From assembly GCA_016785225.1 (NCBI GenBank), contig JAFBJZ010000735.1, forward strand, positions 132,001 to 196,000: 64,000 nucleotides of DNA. The letters are read 5' to 3'. Source of the DNA: Psettodes erumei. Its lineage: Eukaryota; Chordata; Actinopteri; Pleuronectiformes; Psettodidae. Both the position numbers and the translations under genes were made by a program. Positions within the stretch are counted from its first letter, which is position 1; every line of letters starts with the position of its first letter. Shown here piece after piece: positions 39,287 through 50,340 of this stretch. The notes beneath the pieces are model-generated. The model ran no database searches, had not been told where the DNA came from, and was given only the letters and a program-made list of their open reading frames with translations.

Positions 39287-40462
39287 TGTGTGTGTGTGTG
39301 TGTGTGTGTGCGATGCATGCCTGTGTGTTGCGGCCTCCTGTCTTACTAAGCCCTAAAAACAACAGCCCGTCCTGGCCAGCGGGATTTGAGGAGACGACCT
39401 CCCGATGATGTGCTGATGTGTGTGTTTCGATTGGAGCACATTTGCTTTTTGAAAGGACCACAGGCTGGAGACACACACACACACACACACACACTCAGCG
39501 CTCTCTGACTTTGCAACCCTGTCAGCTCCCTGGCTCCCAGTAAAACTGTGAATCTTAAACACTTATTGATCATTGATCACCGCCTTTGTAATCTATCGCT
39601 CTTTGCGTGGGTTTTCCTCAGGCCGTCACTGCGACGCTCATCAGATGACCGGAAACTACATGTGGGATCAAGCCTCCGAGAAGGAGTTCCTGATCGGGAC
39701 CAATCCCGACAGCCGGCTGCCTCTGTGGTGGGACGGATCCGAGCCGCTGTGGGTCACCCTGCAGAAACTGGGAAAGAGAGTTTTCATGTACTACTGGCCC
39801 GGTGAGCGCACACGTCTGCGTGTGTGTGTGTCCTTAAGCGCTACGAGTCTATTTTCTTCAGTGATATGTGCAACCGGAGACGAGCGACCTCCGTACTATT
39901 CCTGAACACGTCCCGCAGACGCCGCAGCTCTGCTAACGTGCTCACACTCTACTTCCTGCATGGACTGTTGTGTCGTCGCGCTCCGTCGGAGAACAAACCG
40001 GATCCCAACTCTCGCTCCCAACGCGTTGGAGCAAGAGGTTTGACGGGATTCTCCAACCACTGCACGCACTCGTCCTTTAAAGGGGAACGTGAGGCTGCGT
40101 TCTGGTTGGTTTATTGTGTTGTAAACACACAGGTGTTTTATTAAGAGACAAAGTTCAGAACCATGTGGACCCATTTCCCCTTTTGTGTTTTCCACACAAA
40201 AATGAAATGAGTGTTTGAGCTGCACCTGCCACCACAACATCCTCTTGTTCGAAAAGTGTCTGTTAATAAAGCTGTTGTGTGTGTGTCAGGCTGTGAGGTG
40301 GAGATCCTGGGTGTCCGACCATCTCTCTGTGTAGAATACGTCTACAACCCGTCAGAGAAGAACCTGACGGACTCCATCGTGAACGCCGTCAGCGCGCTCA
40401 GGTGATCCCACCCGTCCCGTCTCCCCCCTTCACAGATTTTGTACGGCACCGGTCCACAACCT

Positions 40463-40500
<38 letters not shown>

Positions 40501-41379
40501 GTCAGGCCAAGCGGAGATGGCAGCGATCTATTACGAGAAGATAGACGTGGAGGGCCATCATTTCGGTCCGGACTCTGCTCAGGTCCGGACAGCTGTGCGA
40601 CAGCTGGATGAAGCCATGCAGAGACTCAACAGAGAAATCAAAGTTAGCGACGCGGCTGCTGATGTCATCGCACTGCTGTTGTTGTGTAGTGCGTTTTTCA
40701 CCCGTGTTGTTTGATATCGCTGCAGGAGAAGAGCATGGAGAACCAGCTGAACGTGGTTCTGTTTTCAGACCACGGTATGACAAAGATTCAGTGGATGGAG
40801 AAGGTCATAGAGCTGGACAAGAGTATAAACATGTCCGACATCGTGAAGATGATGGACAGAGGACCAGTGGTCAATCTGTGGCCCAAGGATCACAGGTACC
40901 AACAGGTGAGACCAGAACCTGCTGAGATCTAAACGTGGAGGTCCAGACTGAGGAACCTTTACACCAGCTGACCTGTATCCTGTCGTGTGTCACATTTGTG
41001 ATTAATTTAGCTTCTGATTAAATGAATCTGTGATTTCTCTCAACCAACAAGCTCTCCACCTTCTTCACCAGCTCAAACCTCCAGCTTCTTCATCCACATG
41101 TTGTCCCTGTGAGAGCTTTTTCAAATGTTTGACCTGTTGTCGCAGGTGTACGCTGGCGCTGTCTCGGGTCCCGAACATGCGCGTCTACGCGAAACAGGAG
41201 ATCCCTGAACGTTTCCATTACAAAGGAGGGAAGTTTGTGTCACCTTTGACCCTGGTGGCCGAGCCGGGCTGGTTCATCATCGAGGTGACTGCAACAAAAT
41301 TAAATAACAGTGCCGGCTTTCAGTGCATTCTGCTCGACAGCTCGAGCAGTTGTGGAGTGTTATTCTGTCTTTTGTTAAA

Positions 41380-41427
<48 letters not shown>

Positions 41428-42010
41428 CACTCCAGAACAAGGCAAAGCTGCCGTTCTGGAAGAACGACTCCGGGGCGGCCTCGGGTTGGCAGAACGGCTG
41501 GCACGGCTACGACAACGAGTTCCTGGACATGAGAGGCTTCTTCCTGGCGTCAGGACCCGGTAACAAACAAATAGAAAATAAACACAATAAACACATATTT
41601 CATTTGTACAACCCGGGGACGTTTTGTTTACCTGCGACCTGTGAGGTAAGCAACATCCCGCCGAACGGCATCGCGCGGCGGGAATGAAAAGTGGAGCCGC
41701 TCCATCAGTGTGACCTGCTGTTTGTGCTGAAGTTAAATATTGTAAATTTTAATATCACCTCGTGAATACGTTCTCTTGCTTCCATCCAGACTTCAAGCGA
41801 AACTTTCGAGCGGCGCCGATCCGAGCGGTGGACGTGTACAACCTGATGTGCCGGACGCTGGGGGTGGAGCCTTTGCCCAACAACGGGTCCTGGTCTCGGG
41901 TGGAGTACCTCCTGAGCGGTTCTGCTGGTCCAGCTCAGCCCGCAGCTCTCTGGACCTGCTGGATGGCTTTGTTGGGATTCCTGCTGACGCGATGGGACTG
42001 CAGCGTTTAA
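38769..42010 (+). CDS. enpp6: Choline-specific glycerophosphodiesterase ENPP6 (exon 1 frame broken)
   Basis: GPI-anchored lysophospholipase C/glycerophosphodiesterase that releases phosphocholine at the cell surface. Exons 38769-39031, 39622-39801, 40290-40401, 40501-40642, 40726-40895, 41146-41284, 41436-41559, 41790-42010; exons 2-8 are phase-consistent. Metal and catalytic residues are present: LIDGF (Asp), nucleophile Ser in DFPSLSYPNYYSLMTG, IDVEGHHFG, FSDHGM and GWHGYDNE. The C-terminus is hydrophobic (WMALLGFLL), as expected for a GPI signal. Length is about 449 residues against 440 in human. Odd point: the ATGs at 38769/38772 are in a different frame from LLAFLIDGF; the correct frame has a TGA at 38770 and no ATG before the catalytic Asp. 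One base appears inserted or lost between about 38773 and 38830, or the start is non-AUG. The family call is certain; the start is not. Confidence 0.93.
39214..39311. repeat. (TG)n/(GA)n compound microsatellite in enpp6 intron 1
   Basis: TG runs interrupted by two short GAGAGA blocks. It produces low-complexity His/Thr frames on the minus strand that are not genes. Confidence 0.95.
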
Positions 42011-42561
42011 CAGTGTCATGTCTGATATCAGTGAGAAATGATCTTCTCATTTTAAACTTTCCAGCTCTCTGTGTGTGATCAGAATGAGACGACAGCTGAG
42101 GTGGCACGTACAGCTGTGTTAGAGTTAATCAGTGTCTTAGCTCAGTTCATGATTTCCTCAGCAGTCTCTTTTTTATAACCATTTATTGTCATAGTAAAAC
42201 ATGTCAGCAAGACTCTCACTCTAAGTTTATTTCAGTTTCAGCTGATACAGGGTAGTTGTGAAGATGTAAAGCTCCTGTTGTGGTAATCAAGCAGCAAGAA
42301 CTTGTATTACGGGGAATTATACGTGCTATACTTTTTGTAATGAAGCACAAATACGTGAAGAAATGTTCTGAACTCCCAGTTTTTCCTGACACCTTTCTTC
42401 CTTTTTTATGCTTGGGCTTTTTTAATTGAAATTATGAATTGAGTCTGTATTTTTCGTATGATGGGAACTGAGATCCCTTTTTTTGATCTGCTTTTTAATT
42501 CAGCTCTTCATGTCTTTGTGTTGGTTCTGTTAAGAGCCTCCATGACACATGTTTTTTTGGA

Positions 42562-42571
42562 AATAAAATAA
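42562..42571 (+). promoter_or_regulatory. enpp6 polyadenylation signal
   Basis: Two overlapping AATAAA motifs (AAATAAAATAAAA) about 555 bases after the stop codon, following an A/T-rich 3'UTR. Confidence 0.7.
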
Positions 42572-43106
42572 AAATGCTTTGATTTGGAAACTCTTAATTT
42601 TGGCAGCTATTTTTTTTTGGTCTTTTGACCAAAATGGAGCTTTGTAAAAATGTCATAGTATAGTAAAATATAAAAAATATGAAAAATGTCAATGTGTGAT
42701 ATGGCAAAAATTAGAAAAAAACGATAATATAGTAAGGAAATAAAAATGATGGAAAATGTAATACTGTGATTAGATTAAAAAATAGGGAAAATTTCCTAGT
42801 GAGGCAAAAAAAAATGAAAATATCATAAAGTGAGGCAAAAAAAAATCTCCAAAAATGTTAAAAATCGGACAATCCAGTGATTCGTTTTGTTTAATATCTC
42901 AACTGTACTTCGACAACAGGGTAAATGACGGTTGTAGTAATTAAAATCCAACGGGTGAGGTCGTCGCGGGCGGTTTCGATCGACTTCTCGGTGATCGCTG
43001 AAATGCCTGCTCGCTCGCTCGCTCGCTCGCTCGCCAGGACGTTCGATCGACCGCGGCAGGATCGAGGCCTCGGACGATAACCGATCTGCTCTTCGGCTAA
43101 AAAAAA
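42572..43106 (+). promoter_or_regulatory. enpp6-ndufc1 spacer and ndufc1 promoter
   Basis: Roughly 270 bases of A/T-rich sequence (TCATAGTA-type short repeats) switch to a CpG-rich segment from about 42950, including a CGCT(CGCT)n run at 43010-43034 just before the ndufc1 start. A compact housekeeping promoter is likely; no TATA box. Confidence 0.45.
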
Positions 43107-44103
43107 ATGATTCTGAAACGGCTTCTCTCCGCAGCTGTGCTCGGCGGCAGAGGTGAGGCGATGAGGCGAGGCGCTTGTGATTTCCGCGATAGTACGTGAT
43201 GAACGTCGCCATTCAGAAACGTGGACGCCGCTGTTGTTTTGAAGCCTGACCTTAGCTTAGCATTAGCGTTAGCACCGCAAGTCGCACAGGTGACTTCTCT
43301 CCTCACCGAGCCGTGAGTTTGATGTCGGTGTTGCCCGAACAGTTTGTCTGTTACCATCCCACATAATTTTATTTTTAATTAATTAGCGGTTGTAATCCCA
43401 CTGTTAGCACAGGTTATATAACGGATTGCACTCACGCCAAACTTCATTCAGAATTAACGCTGCACCGTTTATTGGACAATGGAGACTTAATCGCAACTTG
43501 TTGGTATGATTACAGGCCCTTCTGTTCAGCTCCAATCATTGGACAGTCCAAATTAATTCGAGTGCTTTGAAATAAATAATTATTGTAATGGGATACGGCC
43601 GGGCCAATGACACGGGCTTGTAATTGGTCTCTTCTGCTGTGTTTACATGGTCCATTGTTTTCGTGTCATCCTGATTATTATTTCCCATCATGGATGTTTC
43701 ATGTACTCTCTGCCAAAACAGTGTAGTTTCTCACTGAACACGTGCTGTTTTGTTATTTTCAGTGGGATCCAGGTCTCTATTCACGAGCTCCAAGCCTGAC
43801 ACGGCCAACCCCAACTGGCTGCGAGTCGGTCTCGCCTTTGGATCGTCTGCTTTCCTTTGGGGCCTGGTAAGTCACCACGTGATCCCGTGCAGATAGTTGT
43901 AATGGTGAAGTTGATCATTTGTTTCTCTTACATGCAAATTGTTGAATCACACAAGGAGAGTTGCGCGTGTATAGTTCCCAGTTCTAGATATAAGTGGTTG
44001 GTATATTTCACTGACTTGTGGCATTGTTGTTTTCCACCTGCAGCTCTTCAGGCAGCACAGCACTGACGTACATGAATACAAAGTTAGAAATGGCCTGGAA
44101 TAA
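43107..44103 (+). CDS. ndufc1: NADH:ubiquinone oxidoreductase subunit C1
   Basis: Small accessory subunit of mitochondrial complex I with one membrane helix. Exons 43107-43152, 43763-43866, 44044-44103; 69 residues (human 76). The N-terminus MILKRLLSAAVLGGR is a basic/hydrophobic import signal. Exon 2 reads ANPNWLRVGLAFGSSAFLWGL, matching the family's P-DWLKVGF...FLW helix. Exon 3 LFRQHSTDVHEYKVRNGLE ends with the invariant EYK-RNGLE tail. A 3'UTR intron is likely: donor at GGGAT|GTGAGT (after 44119) and acceptor GTGCAG before 44227, placed only 16 bases after the stop and so not expected to trigger decay. Confidence 0.93.
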
Positions 44104-44310
44104 CTCACCACACTGGGATGTGAGTGCCTGTTCATTCTGATGATACTAAAAGATATACTGTGTGTAGAATTGAAGTATTTAACTGAACAAATAAAACATG
44201 GTACTTTTGTCTCTTGTTCTGTGCAGGGCGTCATCAGATACTATGGGATTCACCCATTCCTCCACTTGTTTTTCCACTGTTCCCGATTCTTCTCTCTGTA
44301 TTCCATGTAA

Positions 44311-44316
44311 AATAAA
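44311..44316 (+). promoter_or_regulatory. ndufc1 polyadenylation signal
   Basis: Canonical AATAAA in the putative spliced 3'UTR exon that starts at 44227. Confidence 0.65.
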
Positions 44317-45198
44317 CATATATGTATTTAATGTGACATAAGACATGAGTCGTGATTTTTGTTCACATGAATTCAAGGTTAAGGAAAAGTGGATACAGCC
44401 ACTGTAGATTATTAATTTAAAAAAACTAATTTGTTCTGTATTAGGCTATAATGTTCATTTTATATAGAACGACTGATTCACCAGACAGTTGTAACACAAG
44501 GACATGTGGAACTAAGACATTTGTGCGGTTCTGATGGGTCACCTGCTACGGGTCACTATCCAAGTTGATCCAGTGCAGAACGAACAGGGCGCTCCAGTAT
44601 GGAACATGGGTGAACCAGGTTACTTTACCTATAGTAGAATTAATATAATAATATCTACCTTTTTTCCTTCTAAATCAACATTAAAGAAAATCTTGAAAAT
44701 GTGTGTTTTTTCTCTTAAATTTATGACTTTAATGTTGGGAGTTTCTTAATGGTAAATTTATGAGTTTTTGTGCTAAATGCCCCCTCGTGGTGAGGTATTA
44801 TAATAATATTTAATTTTTTCTCGTAAATTTGCCTAAAATAAAAAATGTTGAACGTTTGAGAGGTTTTTTTTCTTAAATTTGAGACTTAAATAATGGAAAT
44901 TTAAAGTTTTTCCGACATAAATCGATGAGTTTTTGTGTTAACGGCACTAACCCGCCGTCATACAGAAACACATCCGTCTCTTCCGGGGTTACTAACGGCT
45001 CCTCGTTCACGTGACCTTCCCTCTGCTGCGTGACGCAGCACGACGTATATTGCGCAACGGAAGGGGCGGTCCCTCCCTCCCTCCCTCCGCCCCGCCCCCC
45101 TCGTACGTTTCAGCGCCCAGAGCGGAGCAGCGCTTCATCCAGCAGTTGCTGCAGCCGCGTCGGTTTCCCTCCCCAGCGAGTCCCCGTGGATAGCAGCG
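44317..45198 (+). other. ndufc1-mgarp spacer; mgarp promoter at its end
   Basis: A/T-rich until about 44940, with several TTAAATTT-like short repeats, then CpG-rich from 44950 to the mgarp ATG. It includes GTGACGCAGCACGACG near 45030. No coding exon seen. Confidence 0.45.
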
Positions 45199-48100
45199 AT
45201 GTTTTCCTGCAGAGCGGCCTGGCAGAGGTGCGCGCCTTTGGCACGGAGGGCGACCTGCAGGTTGCCCCGGGACGGTGAGTGACGGAGCGGAACACGACGC
45301 GCGTCCCCGGCGGACCGTCGCCGGTGGAACGGTACACGCTGTTCCCGTGCGGACGCCCGTCCGTCCGTCCGTGCGTTCGCGGAGCGGGGCGGACGACGCC
45401 TGCCCGTGTTGAGTGAAGGTCAAGTCGGATTTTGGGAGGCTTACGTTTGCGTTTCCCCCTGCGCAGTTTTGTTCCTCGCGATGACGTTTTACCTGCGCGT
45501 AACCGTATTGAACACGTAACATGTGTGAAGACTGTAACCGGAGCCAGACCTCTCGGTATCGGTACCGGTACCGGTGGACTCGCGGGTTTCATCTTAGTGA
45601 CGTCCCGTGAACGACCTTGTGGGTTCAAACGGCGGCGCGCCGCGTGCGTCCACGCCTTTTGAATGTGACCTTCGCCGGTCTGCACAGAGCGTGGGGACAT
45701 GGTCGCCGCCGCCGCCGCGCGGTCACGTGGTGCTCCCCTGTGCGAGGCCCTTTCTCCACAGCAGACATTTTGACACGGCAGCAGCAGCAGCAGCAGCAGC
45801 ACAGGTGTGCGGCCGCGTCCCGTTTCTGATCCACGCTCCTGCGGCCCTGTGCGTGATGCCGGGCCACTTGGACCTGAACGGAACCAACCTTAACGACCCT
45901 TTGTCCTGTGGCCTCGGCGGTTGCTGTGAGTCTGTGCTGCAGACCAGCTGCTGACATTACGTAACCTTGAATATTGAATTGGACATATTGAACAGAACCA
46001 ACTCCACCTCCGGTGTCCCGACCGTGTCAGGAGGATCCACCTTCGAGCCTAAAAAAAGACGCCGGCACGACACGCACTCCCTGTTGTGTTGCTGCCAGGC
46101 ACGTCTGATGACATCACAGCGCCGTCCCCAACCCATTCAGTGAGGGGTCAGATGTACTGGACACCAGACCCGGACGGGTGTCACGGTCCCACTGTGACCC
46201 CGCGCCCCCTCCGCTGCTCCTGAATGTTTTTTAGCCTTGAGCCAATTAGCCAGAATAAATGTCGGCGTCATTACGAGTTCAGTACTGCACAGTGACGCTC
46301 CAGCGGGATTAAATCCTACCAGAACTACTTCCTAATACTTCAGTGTTTACTTCACAGAGTACACACAGTCCAAAATTCAAAGCTCCCTGACTAACAGGCC
46401 AAAAACCCGAGCTGTGCCCAGCAGGTAACTTCACCTGGGAGGTGTCACGCAAGTGTTGACAGGTATATTTTTGGCAATCTAAGTCTATTGTGTTAAATCC
46501 AATCAGAGAGGTGGTGGAGGGGGGAGGGGCTGAGAGCTGACGACACGTCATCTTCTCAATAAACCTGCTCTGACGGCGTGGGAGGTCCAAGTGAAAATAC
46601 GTGATAATACTGCAAAGCTGATGAGTTGTTTGAGGAGAGTTGATGCAGTAGTTTGCGTGTTTTTTTTTGTGGGTCTGTTCCAGTTGTGCAGCGGCGGACG
46701 ATGTCATCGCTTCCCGGCGGCTCTGGGGAGAACATCGTCTACGCCCTGCTGTGCAGCGGAGCGTTTGTCGGCGCCGTGTCCTACGTGAGTTCTTCGTACG
46801 TCTGACGACACTGAAGCCGAACCTTTTCGTTTCCTGACACGATCTGGACCTCCTCCTCCTCCTCCTCCACCTCCTCCTCTTCCTCCTCCTCCTCCTCTTC
46901 CTCTCCACAGGCGTACGTCACCGTCACCTCGGACAGCGTCAGGTACAACGAGCGTCTGGCGGAGTTGAAAGCCCGGCCCAAGCCGGAGTGGGTCCCGAAA
47001 CCGTGGCCCCCGAAGAGTAAGTACTTTTAGTTTTGCGTGTGATGTCACCGACAAACAAACAAACAAACAAACAGACACACACAAAACATAATAATTAGAA
47101 CGTTACATCCTCTTCTGTCATGGTTGAAGTCTCTGCATCGTGTAGTAAAGGACACCGTTTGTCTCGGGCCAAACGATTGGCTTCACCTCAAGCAAAGGAT
47201 TGTGGGACAGATTATCCCCTGCTCATGACATCATTCAGAGAGCATCATCAGCACTGTAACCAGACAGTATATGTAACGTAGTTGTGGTGGATACAGGAAG
47301 TTACCGCGGCATCTTTCTGGCTGAAACTGACGCCGCCGCTTCTGTCTGTTTGCAGGTCCGGACGATGAAGAGGGTGAGTCACGCCGTCGCTTCTGTTTTT
47401 CGCCGTTTGTTTCACGATCACTGCCTGACAGCTGTGTGAATGCTCACTGACGTGGGTTCGGGGGAAATGAAGGCATGGGGCTCGTTTTGATCTATTAACC
47501 TCACCGTCTGCAACGAGAACACGATCACGGGAAGGTTTTTATTAGTAGTCGCAAAGTTTTATAATCCAGCAGCTGGGAAAGGGGAAGAAAAATTAACACA
47601 CGGACGCACAATAATGAATCAATAACTGCGTCTGCGTGAAGCAGAAATCACAGCACGTGTCTTTCGAAGGGAAGTAGGAGTAGCACTGATCTTACAACTA
47701 CACACACACACACACACACACACACGTTGTGTATGATGATGATGTCATGGGCGAAATGTCGATAAATCTGTCGGCCCTCCTCTGTCTCACCTCTCCTGAT
47801 ATTCTCTCCCCCCTCGCTCTCCGTTGTTGTTCCTCGCACCTTCTTATCCAAACCAGTCCATTAGCTCTGGACGTTTCCTTCCAAACTTGAGTCGAGCGAC
47901 GACCTCTGACCTCTGAGACAAACTTTTGTCACAATATCTGCAGGGCCAGGTTTTTTTTCTGCTTCTGTTCACACACCACCGGCCGCTGCAGTCGCTTTAT
48001 GAGCCGACGGGAGGGACATTGTGTAAACTGAACTCAGCGAAACCGTCCTCCTTCCCGCCTTCTCTAACTCTCTGTGTCTTTACTCTTTTCAGTGTAATGG

Positions 48101-50340
48101 TAAAGCTAACGTCCCGCCGCGGACGCGCACGCAGCCGCCCTAGCGCGGGAATCTTTGGATGTGAACAAGAAAACAAAACCCCTCTCTCCTCCTTTTCCTC
48201 TCCTCCTGTACCGCTAAAGAAAGAGTCCTTCAGCTCGGCCTGCGGACGTTACTGCGGAGGAGACTCTGCGCTCTTTTCCTCTCCGTCCTGCCCTGCGCTG
48301 CTAACTCTTAACGTGTCAATCTGTGAAGGAAAAAAATAAAAATAAATGAATAAATGGACTCGACAGACGTATCCACAAACCTATCTCTCTTTGTCAGTGG
48401 ACTGTATCGTTGTTAACTCTGGTTTTGGACGTAACAACAACCAAAAAAAAACAGAAATCACTTTGATTTGTGGGACGTTAGCCGGCCGCTGAGCCAGGCT
48501 AACCATGCTAACACGTTAGCATCCACTGTTGTGAGTGATAGCAGTCCGTTAGCAGTGAACATGGGTGTGTATCTGGTGGTTTGTGTCATACGTTGACCGT
48601 GCGTATAATTTTTTTACACTTCAGTGACGCTTTAAGCATCGGCTAACCTTCACCTAGCTTTTCTTATTGCTAGCTTGTCTGTACAGGCCGTGTTAGCTGA
48701 CCGGCGCTAACGTGGAGGTTTGTTTTGAGGGTTTTTTTTTTTGCTAACATTGAATTTCTTGGCCTCTCCGGTGCAGTTTCTGTTCTCATTGGCATCGGTA
48801 CATTTTTTTAATGAATTTCTGCCTCTGTCCCCATGTTGCTAGCTGGGGCGGGGGGCTGAGGATTGTGGGTATTGTAGTACTCTGAGCCATCCTCACGCCA
48901 GAATGGTGCAAAGGAAGCTTTCTTGACATTTTAATTTGATTTGATTGCATTTACAGTGCGCGTTGTTGTGTTGTTGCGCCCACATGGAGGCTGCTATCAC
49001 TCACAGCAGTCCATGCAGCAGTGTTGAGGCACCGCAGTCACAGTTGTGGCTCAGTTAACGATGAACCTGCCCGGAGCTGATTCAGTCTCACTGTCAGAGT
49101 CACTTTCAGAGTTCCTGCTATCTCATAGCTTTGTAATTGGATGGTAAGAAACTTCACCCCCTCCACCCTGCACCTTAACCCACACTCCTGTCCTCTCCTG
49201 GTCCCTTTACCCCCTCCACCCCTCCACCCCCCCACCCCCACCCGCCCCTCTCCTCTTTGTCGTCCTCGTCCCCGTCTTTCAGTTTGCATGCACTTTGTGT
49301 TGTGAATGTGTCGTCCGAGTGTTTTCAGATGAGGTTTTGAAAGCGGCATGCAAAAAAAAAGAAAAAACACAACCAACTGTTAGTAGCTTTGATTCCATCT
49401 GTTTCTTATATCCAGTCATTTTTTTCCCCCTTTAAATTAATTCCTACAAATCCTCCTGCAGTAGCCTGAGGGGCGTGTAAACTTTAGATTCGCTGAGTTT
49501 ACAAGCTGAATCTTTAAATGACCCATCATTAGTTTTTACGATGTTTTTTTTTTTTTTTTTTTTTATGAGGACAAAAACAATTTTTATTGGTCACTCTTAG
49601 GTAAATGGAACGTGTACAGTTTGAAGTGACGAACGTGCACTTAGACTATTTACAACAGTTAAATCAGGAACTTTTCAATTCAATAAGAATAATGGTTTAT
49701 TTCTCAGTTGTTGTTTAGCGCTACTCTGTTTGAGTCTGTGTTTTGTAGGGATTTTTTTCATCAGCGTTTCTGTTTCTCTCATCTCGGATGGAAACTCAGC
49801 TACAGATGATAAATTCATAATCTTGGCTAACGCTGCTTTCTAAATATTAATCAAGGCAGCTCACAGTTAAAAAGATGTTCTACATGCAGCGTTTCAAACT
49901 GCACGACTTGCTGCAGGGCTGTCGGCTGCTAGTTGTAGTGAACAGCAGGATGTGTTACGTCTGCGTATCGAACCGGTGCCAATACTCTTCCTCTGGTCCT
50001 TTTTGTTTCAGGCGGAGAGGAGGAGGAGGAGGAGGCGGCGGCAGCAGCAGAGGCCGAGCCCGAAGCCGAAGCTGAAGCTGGGGAGGCAGAGGCCGCCGTA
50101 GAAATGGTCGCTGAGGCCGCTGCCGAAGTCGTCGCCGAGGCGGCTGAGGGTGTCGCCGAGGCCGCCCAGGAGGTGGAGGCAGTGGCTGAAGAAGTAGCTG
50201 AAGTGGCCGAAGTTGTCGAGAAGGCCGCCGAGGCCGTCGAGCAGGCCGCCGAAGCCGTCGCGGAGCCAGCCGCCGAGGAACCCGAAAGCAACGGTACGAC
50301 TTCTTCATCTGAGGAGGAGGCAGCTTCCTCTGAGGCCTGA
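45199..50340 (+). CDS. mgarp: mgarp medium isoform ending in exon 5
   Basis: Same first four exons, then exon 5 read through its internal donor (AACG|GTACGA at 50293/50294) to a TGA at 50338-50340; total 630 bases, 209 residues, close to the mammalian length of about 240. The tail after the donor is GTTSSSEEEAASSEA. AATAAA motifs follow at 50817 and 51277. This form has an intact frame and most resembles the mammalian protein, so it may be the principal product. Confidence 0.75.

Noticed and set aside
45110..45802. 230-codon minus-strand frame over mgarp exon 1
   Set aside because: CpG-island artefact: Arg/Pro/Thr-rich, no family match, opposite a supported coding exon.
49038..49376. 112-codon minus-strand frame in mgarp intron 4
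   Set aside because: Its centre is a GGGTGG low-complexity tract and there is no recognisable domain.
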